From: Polytrichum commune
Taxonomy: Eukaryota > Streptophyta > Polytrichopsida > Polytrichales > Polytrichaceae
Direction of reading: 5' to 3'
Assembly (NCBI GenBank): GCA_950295325.1
Contig: OX485809.1
Span: 18,166,001 to 18,230,000, forward strand
Length of the DNA stretch: 64,000 nucleotides
Shown: positions 20,359-29,223 of the stretch, piece after piece
Layout: each line of letters begins with the position of its first letter
Position numbering within the stretch: the stretch's first letter is position 1
Notes under the pieces: generated by a model
The model's input: the letters and a program-made list of their open reading frames with translations, nothing else
Told to the model about the DNA's origin: nothing
Database searches by the model: none
Made by a program: the position numbers and the translations under genes

Positions 20359-21483
20359 CATGCATTTGATACATTGAAGCAGAGGCTCGGTTCAGCGCCA
20401 GTGCTTCGACGCCCGGATGTGTCTAGAGCTTTTCAATTGCACACGGATTGGAATGCAGTGGGATTGGGAGCGGTATTGACACAGAAAGATGAAGAGGGAA
20501 AGGAATATGTGGTGGCTTATGCATCTAGAAGTAATAATAGTGCTGAATCTAATTATTCTTCTTATGAAGGCGAGGCCTTGGCGGCCGTTTGGGCCATTGC
20601 ACATTTTCGACCTTATTTGTATGGGCAGAAGTTTACTTTGGTGACTGATCATCAACCTTTAAAATGGCTTATGGAATCAGATAAGCTCACCGGAAAACTT
20701 GCTAGGTGGGCATTGTTACTTCAGGAATATGATTTTGAAGTTGTTCACCGAGCAGGAATTGCCAACTTGGATGCAGACGGATTGTCTCGCAATCCAAGTC
20801 CTTCAGATGAGGATTTAACTGGGGCCAGGTGGCATGGAGATTGTGATCGTGAGGCAGTGCCGGGTTGGCATGCTGCCACGTATCTCACAATGATGTCGGG
20901 ATTGGCTGCTGAAATCCTTGTGGAAGAGCAAGATGAGGAGATTGATAAATCTCTCATTGTTAGTGATGTGTGGGAAGACCAGGCGGTCTTGCACAAACTT
21001 CAACAAGGGATATTTCCTCTTGGACTATCTTCTATGGAGCGAGATAGAGTTAGTCACCGGATAACAAGGTTTCGTTGGGCAAACAGCTTGTTATTTCGTG
21101 TGTGGCCGAACGGAACGAGGCGCATCGTTCCAAGGCCAGATCAAAGAGCTTCTTTGGTGCGGCAAGTGCACGAGGAGCTTGGACATTTTGGAGTGCGAAG
21201 GACGCATTCTATGTTGCGCAACCAATATTGGTGGACTGGTATGTATCAACAGGTTGCCACTTATGTTTCTCGGTGTGAAGTATGTGACCGGGTCAGGTCA
21301 AGTTTTAATACTTTGTCACCTCAACTTCAGCCTTTACCTATTATGGGCTTGGGATATCGTTGGTCTCTGGATTTTGCCGGACCGCTTACTATCACTCCAC
21401 GTGGTTCCAAATATGTGCTTGTAATGGTGGAGCATTTTAGTAAGTGGATTGAACTCGTAGCTCTTCCCCAAAATTCCTCATAA
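20359..21483 (+). CDS. RNase H and integrase N-terminal part
   Basis: RNase H: LHTDWNAVGLGAVLTQKD, YASRSNNSAESNYSSYEGE, LVTDHQPLKWLME and HRAGIANLDADGLSRNP, with the acidic catalytic positions kept. Then comes an integrase H2C2 zinc domain (HEELGHFGVRRTHSMLRNQ ... YVSRCEVCDRVR, about 21162-21290) and the start of the integrase core with its first catalytic Asp at 21370-21372 (WSLDFAGPL) and MVEHFSKWIELVALPQ. The frame is interrupted at TAA 21481-21483 in the middle of the core. The relic at 10705-11490 has GAG at this codon, so the stop is not a conserved feature of the family. Confidence 0.92.
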   Translation, partial: HAFDTLKQRLGSAPVLRRPDVSRAFQLHTDWNAVGLGAVLTQKDEEGKEYVVAYASRSNNSAESNYSSYEGEALAAVWAIAHFRPYLYGQKFTLVTDHQPLKWLMESDKLTGKLARWALLLQEYDFEVVHRAGIANLDADGLSRNPSPSDEDLTGARWHGDCDREAVPGWHAATYLTMMSGLAAEILVEEQDEEIDKSLIVSDVWEDQAVLHKLQQGIFPLGLSSMERDRVSHRITRFRWANSLLFRVWPNGTRRIVPRPDQRASLVRQVHEELGHFGVRRTHSMLRNQYWWTGMYQQVATYVSRCEVCDRVRSSFNTLSPQLQPLPIMGLGYRWSLDFAGPLTITPRGSKYVLVMVEHFSKWIELVALPQNSS

Positions 21484-22440
21484 TTGGCGGCTATGGCATT
21501 TCTTGATCGAGTTTTGGCACGGTTTGGAGCACCTGCAAAGGTGTTGACGGATCAAGGGAGAGAATTCCTTGGATCTTTCGAGGCTTTGTGTACCAAGGCT
21601 TTGATTGATCATCGGACAACTTCCAGAGATCACCCTGAGGCAGATGGCTTAGCTGAACGAGTTGTTCAGACAGTTAAGCGCGGTTTGCGGAAGTATGGAT
21701 TGCTTCATGGCAACCATCGCGATTGGAACTTGATGTTACCATGGATAGCAATGGGTTATCGTTTCAGCAGGCAAATATCTTTGGCATCCTATAGTCTTTA
21801 CCAACTCTTGTATGGACGGGAACCAATTTTACCTAGCTCGGTGCGAGAGAAATTGGCTCCCGTGGTAAACTTGGATGATCCAGATGTTTGGGCTCAATGT
21901 CTTCATGACCGAGCAGCGTTCTTCCAAAAGGCCATGCCTATGGCTATGGAGAACTTAAATATTGCTCAACATCGTGATACATTACGGTATGCCCGGATCC
22001 GCAGTGGAGCTTATCGACCTCAGGTTCGTAGATTTTCCAAGGGGGATTATGTTTACTTGCAACGGGAGGCGCCTACGACATTGGATGTCAAGGCTGAGCG
22101 CACGATTTTGCGGGTAAAAGATGTCTTGCCAAGTGGTATATTATTGCTTGAAGGCAAAGATGGACAGGAATGTCGTGAGCATTCAAAGAATTGTGCTCCA
22201 TGTCACCTTCCCATCGACGGCTCTGTGCATCCCGAGTTGGCGGTTGTACCACAGGGTCTGCCTTGTTATGTTTGTGGAGAGAAGAAAGGAGCTGCAACAA
22301 TGTTATTGTGCGACCAATGTCAACGTGGATGGCACATGACATGTTTGACACCTCCCATTTTTACTCTTCCTTCTGGCAATTGGGTTTGTCCTCGTTGTCG
22401 GAAAGCCTCTCATTCCGTGGCCGTTAATGGTCATGATTGA
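21484..22440 (+). CDS. integrase core and C-terminus fused to a PHD finger
   Basis: Integrase core with second Asp at 21550-21552 (VLTDQGREFLGS) and Glu at 21655-21657 (DGLAERVVQTVKRGL), spaced as in retroviral-type DDE integrases. QLLYGREPILP and a C-terminal domain (FSKGDYVYLQR ... ILRVKDVLPSGILLLEG) follow. At 22264-22398 there is a complete PHD finger with Cys4-His-Cys3 ligands: CYVCGEKKG, LLCDQCQRGWHMTC, WVCPRC. PHD fingers bind histone H3 tails, so this module may steer integration toward particular chromatin, much as the chromodomain does in chromoviruses. No chromodomain is seen. The frame ends in TGA. The first codon listed is TTG; real synthesis is as part of Pol. Confidence 0.93.
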   Translation: MAAMAFLDRVLARFGAPAKVLTDQGREFLGSFEALCTKALIDHRTTSRDHPEADGLAERVVQTVKRGLRKYGLLHGNHRDWNLMLPWIAMGYRFSRQISLASYSLYQLLYGREPILPSSVREKLAPVVNLDDPDVWAQCLHDRAAFFQKAMPMAMENLNIAQHRDTLRYARIRSGAYRPQVRRFSKGDYVYLQREAPTTLDVKAERTILRVKDVLPSGILLLEGKDGQECREHSKNCAPCHLPIDGSVHPELAVVPQGLPCYVCGEKKGAATMLLCDQCQRGWHMTCLTPPIFTLPSGNWVCPRCRKASHSVAVNGHD

Positions 22441-22765
22441 GAATTTTGTGGATGTTTACCTCATGTTTTAGTGGTGAAGTTGTTATTTAGTTGGTTGGAA
22501 ATTTTATGGAATTAAGACCACATTGAAAGAGTTATCCAAGAATTCAACATTAAATGGTTGAAGGCGATTAAGGATGGGGCTCAAATTGCACCCAGCCTAT
22601 AGTTCTTGGATTACTTTCTCAATCATGAGTTTAATTCCTTAGATTACCACTACCCAATTGAATATGTATAGATGTAGCAACAACTTCATCATGTTCAACA
22701 ACTCTACCGATGAGTGTGTGTGTTCCTAGCCGATTGGAGGGGCTCCTTATCTGCTAGTGGGGGCA
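22441..22765 (+). other. 3' untranslated region with candidate polypurine tract
   Basis: Non-coding. The end GCTAGTGGGGGCA lies immediately before B1 and is the best candidate for a plus-strand primer. No purine tract precedes A2. This placement argues that, during reverse transcription, the 3' repeat begins at B1 rather than at A2. Confidence 0.5.
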
Positions 22766-22872
22766 CTTGAAGAGGTGGTTGTTTAGCATTTTAGTTTGCT
22801 ATTTTATTTTGCTAATTGATGTTGACGACGACACTCGATCTGTTGTGTTTAACGATCTTAGTTTACACGACA
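22766..22872 (+). repeat. repeat segment B1
   Basis: A 107-bp segment from CTTGAAGAGGTGG to TTTACACGACA, repeated with one C/T difference as B2. It is joined to A2 through the dinucleotide GC and is absent from the left end of the element. Confidence 0.9.
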
Positions 22873-22874
22873 GC

Positions 22875-23304
22875 TGTCACGTGAGGTGACATCGGGGGCT
22901 AAGTCACGTCAATTTAGGAGTAAATGGACTCCACTAGGAGTCCATGTGTGTTGGGATGAGTAACGGACTCCATTGGGAGTCCTAGTTAGTTGTTCATCCA
23001 CTCCATGGATGAACTCCACATAGGATTGGGGTTGTATGGAGAGGAAGGCCTCTTGACTTGCCATTGTTGTCAAGTCAAGTCTTGTGAGTGTGTTTTGAGA
23101 GAGAGAGCTTGTTGTTGCTTTTTCATGGCTATGGTGTAATAGATTATGAGTAAAGCCTTTGCATTCTTTCTCCACCACTTGCACTCTTGGATTCTCCCTT
23201 CGTGGAGTGAGAGATAGCTTGACTCTTGTGTGTGAATTTTAGAGTTTCTTAAGCTTTGTAAGGAGACATTTTAGTTTCTTAAGCTTGGAGAGAGAAACCC
23301 TCAT
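22875..23304 (+). repeat. right terminal repeat A2
   Basis: A 430-bp near-identical copy of A1, from TGTCACGTGAGG to AACCCTCAT. The two substitutions relative to A1 are both C in A1 and T here, the pattern left by deamination of methylated cytosine. Confidence 0.92.
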
Positions 23305-23411
23305 CTTGAAGAGGTGGTTGTTTAGCATTTTAGTTTGTTATTTTATTTTGCTAATTGATGTTGACGACGACACTCGATCTGTTGTGTTTAACGATCTTAG
23401 TTTACACGACA
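23305..23411 (+). repeat. repeat segment B2, right end of the element
   Basis: Second copy of B, ending ACACGACA next to the ATTG duplication. With A1 it defines a TG...CA element, so integration appears to have used the left end of A and the right end of B. Confidence 0.9.
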
Positions 23412-23558
23412 ATTGTATACCCTTTTAGGGACACAACTAACCCATATAAATGTCTAAATTTTAATCAATAAATGGCTTACATTCTGACAATGGCTATCAA
23501 CCATTGTAAATTGTATTATTGAGTCTCATATACGAACATATGAATTGATCGTGGAGAA

Positions 23559-25201
23559 TCAATAACTAGGCATGTTCAACAACTTCAACAAGTTGAAGTG
23601 GAGGCATGACCTTGTTGTAAGTGCAAGTCGGAGCATGAATGAATTTATTGTTGTCGTAATCCACCTTGTATGGAAATATGAATACATAATACAAGCAATA
23701 CACACATTTCCTTTATTTTCAAACCCACGATGACAATCCAAGCATTGTGTAGTGTAGGATATTAGCAATGGGAACTTGATATGACTTGTCTTCCTTAAAA
23801 ATGGTGTTGATAATCACTCTGTATCCTAGAAATGGAATGGCAACAAAAGAGTATACCAACAAAACAATATACGTCCATGAATCCGACACTTTGTTGTTTG
23901 TCTTTGTGATTTGTTGTTGATGTTGCAAAGTTCTACAAAAATATGACCAAGATCCAATATTAAGATTTTGCATACCCCAAAATGATTTTATGGCCTCCAC
24001 CAACAACTTTGGATCTCCACACTTAGAAGCAACCTCCAATATAAAGGACATTTTGCATGATCTTTTCCAATGGATCCACCTTTCTAACAACATTTGTAAT
24101 TGGCAATTTGTATGAAGGCTCTAATAAATTATAAATTATAGCCTCATAAAGTCATGTCATTTTGTTATTGGATTTTTGAAGCCATTTGTTTTGTAATATC
24201 TTTGCAAAATGTACACTCACAATTTATCATGGGACAATAGGGTCTCTACTCTTGCAAAAAATTTGCACAACATTCCAATTAGCTTGGGCATTGTCCCCAA
24301 TGAACACCTTGAAAGTTCACGTTCTTGTCCCCAATGAACACCTTGAAAGTTCACGTTCTTGACCCCATTATTTGCCATGACCGCATTAGGGTTTTTTAAA
24401 GCAACTCCATCCTCAAATTGCATATCACAAAGCACAAATTGTGAGGACCTTGCAAAAAATGCTAGCATACACAAGGCACAACATTGTCATCCAATCTTTT
24501 AGTTGTTTAACACTAGCTTGGACCTGTGTCATCTTGGCATGTTCCACGTGTGGATATGAATTGATATCCAGACAAACCCAATCCCATATACCCATGCAAC
24601 CATGTGCCCATGCATGTGCGTATGTGCAACATGCATGTATAGCCATACTCATAAGTCTCCATGACCCACCACCGTGCCCCCATAGAACAATTTAAGAAAA
24701 ATAACAAATTCTCTTTTCTTTTTAATTAAATTGTCCTACTTTGTCCTATTGCCGATGCCATGTCGCCACTTTAGCTCCATGCCCACCTTTAGCACTTGTA
24801 ATCCCCCACCTTTCTACATATGTTTCCTCTTTCTTTTGTCACATGCCAAAAAATCTTGTCATGTCAAAAGCCAACAAACACTTGATGTGCTTTTTCTTTG
24901 GAAAGCCAATTAGAGATGTGTCCGTTTCTCGTAGACTCCCACCACCATGAATACCATTGTATATAGATGGTAAAAAATGAACCACGAGTTCTCCATGTCC
25001 TCTTTAGATTGCATTTGTTTAACTAATTGGACAACACCTCTTGGAAGGCCCAATAACATTTTGTAATAAACACCTTGTATTTTGATTGCCCCGGGAACTA
25101 ATTGTCTAGGATAAAATTGAGACCCCAAGAGGTCTTTAAGCAACACAACAATACTTTCCATGGTACCCATCCCACTATGGATGAATTGCTTGACCCAACC
25201 A
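23559..25201 (-). pseudogene. unidentified decayed coding region
   Basis: Three open pieces on the minus strand (24910-25170, 24217-24474, 23719-24093) appear to be parts of one broken protein. The first reads LLGSQFYPRQLVPGAIKIQG and LGLPRGVVQLVKQMQ. The second ends ARVETLLSHDKL. The third reads ILEVASKCGDPKLLVEAIK and continues to a hydrophobic stretch VLLVYSFVAIPFLGYRVI. Sequence between the pieces also reads as protein-like but with stops. A 36-bp tandem duplication (about 24290-24362) disrupts the middle piece. I do not recognise the family. It could be an old transposon gene or a host gene fragment. Confidence 0.4.
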
Positions 25202-25401
25202 CAAAATTACAGTAGTTGGGCAACGCAAGTGTAGTAACTTTTGTCCATAACAACCTCTAAGGATGCTCCATCAAGGTGATGGCCTTCACTGTTGATTGGT
25301 CACTTAAGAGGATAATATGACAAAAATTGTTTGTTAGCAAGCCATGACACATAACAAAGTTTTTGGCAATAGGTGTTTAAATTTATATTTATATTTTGCA
25401 G

Positions 25402-25810
25402 CCCCGGGGAGTGCACTTAAAGTTAAGATTAGGAATACACGTGAGTGCGTTTTAATGGCATACCCCCTACAATACTTGGCCTTAAAATAGTTTTTAAATT
25501 AAGGTTTTTTCAGTGCCAAATCATTACATATATATCTATCACTTGGTATAAATTTCAGGACGAAAATTTTTAAAAAATTATTTAAAAAAATGATAGAAGT
25601 TTGAACTAAAATGCGTTGTTTTTTTCTTCAAAAATCAATTTTAAAATATTTACAATTGATTTTTTTTGAAATTTATACAACAAGAACTTTAGATTGTGTT
25701 TAACAACTTCATTTTTAAAAAAATTAGATGATTTTTTAGTACATACATAGGGGGGTCAAAAGTACGCATTCACGTGATTCCTAGTCTTAACTTTAAGTGC
25801 ACTCCCCGAG
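25402..25810. mobile_element. MITE, 409 bp, TSD TTTGCAG
   Basis: The inverted ends (CCCGGGGAGTGCACTTAAAG and its complement) pair over about 60 bp with few mismatches, and TTTGCAG is repeated at 25395-25401 and 25811-25817. There is no ORF. Terminal CCCGG and the 7-bp duplication resemble the larger element at 34875-37467. Confidence 0.85.
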
Positions 25811-25817
25811 TTTGCAG

Positions 25818-26600
25818 TGCATGAGTAGAAATTCTAGACATGTGCTAGGTGGTCATGCACACCCAAATGAATGCAAATCCACGACATGACAAGAGATGTG
25901 GAATGGACATACATGATACAACCATGACCCACAACAATGCATACCTGTGGAGAATGACTTCTATATACAACAAAGACACGGTAATGATGGTGAGGGAAAA
26001 AATGACACTTGGATTAAAGAAAACCTAAAGAAAAATATAAAAACCTTGCGCAAGATCGCTTTGCACCATTCCAACAAAGAAAAATCTTAAAAATCTACAT
26101 ATTATATCAAAGTTGAGATGGCGAGCCATGCGAAGGGCGGAAAAAATGCCCTATGGATAGGTCAACATGGGGTAGGGCAGGGAATGTGGCACCATCTGAT
26201 CCATGGATGGAGGTGGGGACGCATGTGTATGGGGCTATGGGTAAGAAGGGCCGCATGGGGGAATATACAAATGGGGGATATGGATAAAAGGGGAAACATG
26301 TGGGGTAAAGATAGATTGTGTGGGGAGCATGGATGGGGCATCATATATAGCATGGGAATGGGAATATGTGATTATGGGATTATGGGGGAGACAAGGGGTA
26401 GGAGGGCAATTTATTTTTTCAGTAACTAAATTAATATGTCTAACTAAGGTACACGTATATGTGCAATTAAGTTATGGTGCAACTTTGGTCTTCAACATTT
26501 ATGGCATTCCTAGTTTCCTTGTTGTCTGTACCTAGCTCCATTCCCATGTCTGTTTTTTTTTCTTTTTTCTTTTCCATTCACAATGTGACACTACATTCCC
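25818..26600. other. no gene recognised; G-rich low-complexity patch
   Basis: Includes a purine- and G-biased run (about 26110-26400, many GGGG and ATGGG words) that opens frames on both strands without domain content, followed by AT-rich sequence. Confidence 0.4.
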
Positions 26601-26607
26601 AAGAGCC

Positions 26608-27060
26608 CTAAACCATGTCTAGGTGAAGTGTGAGCTTGTGCATTGTACATGTATAGTAGCAGTCCATTTGCATCCAATTTGTGGTAGAAGCCAAATCAAT
26701 GTGGCTCCCAAAGGATTTTTTGCACAAAAGGTATAGGTTCATGGTCCAAAATTTATGACCCTCCCTACCACAGAATATTGGGTAATGACCATCTTTGCGG
26801 AATTGTCGAGCAAATTTGCCAAATGTAAAACTCTTAGCCCTGGTGTTATGTTTGATTGGATCGTGATGTCTCCTATTGTGAAGCCTAAACGATTCAAGTG
26901 CCACCTACATTCCAATCGCACACCCCAATCTTCAGGCTTTTGTTTGACTTTCAATGAAGCATAATGTTGTTTATGGAAAGATTGTTGTATTACATATTTC
27001 CATTGTGCAGTCCCAACATGATCCATACTAAGCCCATATCATCTCCAATGTCTTGGCCCA
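26608..27060 (-). pseudogene. unidentified decayed coding region, possibly 5' part of the 23.6-25.2 kb relic
   Basis: The minus-strand frames 26739-27026 and 26608-26904 overlap and appear to be one sequence with a frame change: KPEDWGVRLECRWHLNRLGF, GDITIQSNITPGLRVLHLAN, then YLLCKKSFGSHIDLASTTNW. The same strand and similar decay suggest, but do not prove, a link with the pieces to the left; the MITE at 25402 lies between. No family recognised. Confidence 0.35.
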
Positions 27061-27323
27061 TTACCTTTGAGCTTGATCTCATTCTTGCAATTCAGTCATA
27101 CCCATCAAAGTTGGCATTTGGTCAATAGAATTTATCTTGGGTATACATTTCTTGTAGAGGACCCCTATTCCATTATAGTGTGTAGCCCACATTGGTCTCA
27201 CTGTGGATCAATCAAACTTGATGAGGCAAGAATGCGAGTTCCTTTAAATGTACGCCTGGGCACTAGCTTGGATCTATGCGTTCTACATATTGCCAATTTT
27301 TGGAGTTTTTTCGGTCTCACGAC

Positions 27324-28745
27324 ATTATGAGGTAAATTAGGCACTTCCTTGGTTTTCAAGTCAAAGGGTTGAATCGTGCTTACCCTTACTTCACAAATTA
27401 CATTTTCTAAGGTTCGAAAGTCTTATGAGTGAAAATATTGTAGTTAGCCTTTTAAGCATCTAATTAACCCAATCAAAACTTAGTTACCTTAGAATCGGTA
27501 ACCTAGACTCTCCTAATATAGTTCAACTATTAAAATTCAACACAAATGAGACTAAATACTAATATAATATTTTAGAACTTCTAACTATTTGAGAAATAAT
27601 ATGAAGAAATGAGGTTTATGTAAAATGCCTCATGGAAATGCTTATAATTTTTAATCAAAATTTTCGATTTTAATGAAATTAATATAGATAAAGAGATAAC
27701 TTTAAGACCTATCTAGACATATAAAAATGATTGAAAATGGACTCTCCAACTAGCCGGGATGAGGCTACAAAGTTAGTAGTACCACAGTAGAAGTTGTCTC
27801 ACGGAAATGTTCATAACTTCTAGACATAATTTTAGATTTCAATGAAACTATTTTTTCTGGAAATAAAACTTTAACATCTAGATATATACATTCAAGATAC
27901 GTTGGAATTGGACTCAAAGATAAGACGTGACAAGATTCTGAAGTACGATGTCTTTTTTTATTTAAAATCACTAACTATATGAACTAATTTTGCTCCACTA
28001 ACAAGAAAAGAAAGATTAGGATGTAAATTGAATACAAAGAGAAAATTTTGAATGAATAGGAAAAAAAACCTAAAGTCTTAGATTAGTAGTGAGTTGTTTG
28101 AGGCCTCTAGTTTGTAAGATACAATTGACTTCAAAGGCTCACCATGGGCTCTCAAAATATTCAATTTCTACAAAATTTAAATCTATATATAATTCTTTTA
28201 ATTTTATTCCGAAGTTGTATTGAAATAATCTAAAATTTTGTTTAGAAATTATAGAGGTTTCCGTAAGACTACTTAGCAAGTTACCTATCTAAGAACATCT
28301 AACTTTCAAGGTTTGCCATGGTATTTTATAGTTGTCATTTCTTTTGAAATTTATATGTACAAATAGGTCTTCAAGTTATTTTTCTAGTCTAAGTAGTTTT
28401 AATTCATTTTAAAATTCTAGTATTAATTTATGGGTGTTTCCATGAGATAGTTGTAAAACCTAATTTCTCTATAGAAAAAATTTAGACTTATAAATGATCA
28501 TAATAGGCTTTAGACCACATTAGTTTCCACCATAGTACCTAAATTTAATTAGAGGGCTCTAAGTTGTTTATTTTACAGAAACCAAACTTAGACTAAAATT
28601 TTAGACATTTAGTAAAACTATACAGATTTATTTCGCTCACTGAGATTTTCAAAACTTAATCTTAGTTTATTTGTAATTCAAAGTTAATGTACGAAAACAC
28701 CCTTGGCTTGGAAACCCAAGGGGTGTTTACTTTATCTCACAATGA
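27324..28745. mobile_element. 1.4-kb non-autonomous TIR element
   Basis: The left end (ATTATGAGGTAAATTAGGCAC...) and the complement of the right end (ATTGTGAGATAAAGTAAACAC...) match over about 45 bp at roughly three quarters identity. The left half repeats at 2797-3570. No long ORF. Target-site duplication not resolved. The following 28746-29223 holds nothing recognised. Confidence 0.6.
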
Positions 28746-29223
28746 CGGGTAGAGGCAAATTCAAGATCAACCAAAGACCTCTCGATTGAAGAAATATTGC
28801 TCAATCCTTCATATCTTCGGCCGAACTCTTGTGGGTGGTCACTCAAGATTGACAATGTGATTCATTTTCTATATGAAGCACTATGGGAGGTCAAGGTGTT
28901 TGATGCTCCACTTATTCTATATTTGGAGGTTCACTATGATTTTTTTTTTCTCTCATTACTTTAAAGTAATCAATTGGAGGTTCCTTGATGTTGGTAGTAT
29001 GAGTGTACCCTTGACTTATCACCATTTATCCATGGGTGGACACTTGTGATAGGTTGATTTTGGAGACATCATCAAATACATATGTATATATACTTTACTA
29101 GTTTGTATTTGTTAGTATAACTTGGGAGGCTCACATCTTGACATTTGTCTAAAATACCACTTTTAATGGCACCGTTAATGTAAACTTCCATGTGCATTGT
29201 TATATTGAAAACCAAATTTAACA

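Larger units (their letters stand above)
13478..23411 (+). mobile_element. DNMT- and PHD-bearing Ty3/gypsy retrotransposon, complete
   Basis: A 9934-bp element starting TGTCACGTG and ending ACACGACA, flanked by ATTG at 13474-13477 and 23412-23415. Gene order is gag, protease, DNA cytosine methyltransferase, RT, RNase H, integrase, PHD finger. RT before integrase places it with Ty3/gypsy rather than Ty1/copia. Terminal structure is A1 (13478-13909), internal, B1 (22766-22872), A2 (22875-23304), B2 (23305-23411). A1 and A2 differ by two substitutions and one GA unit, and B1 and B2 by one substitution, so insertion is recent. The frame from about 16380 to 22440 has no frameshift but holds five TAA/TAG codons. 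DNMT-carrying retrotransposons have, to my recollection, been described from charophyte algae (Klebsormidium) and dinoflagellates (de Mendoza et al. 2018). Whether this is that family needs comparison. Confidence 0.93.

Noticed and set aside
16576-21483. Firm claim of a variant nuclear genetic code (UAR = Gln)
   Set aside because: One of the five sites aligns with Glu in the relic copy, and other relics in the window show ordinary C-to-T decay of Gln codons. Evidence is too thin for more than an option.
13478-23411. Classification as a DIRS/Ngaro tyrosine-recombinase element on the basis of its split repeats
   Set aside because: No tyrosine recombinase motif is visible, whereas an H2C2-DDE integrase and a 4-bp target duplication are. 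The repeat layout is kept as a separate finding.
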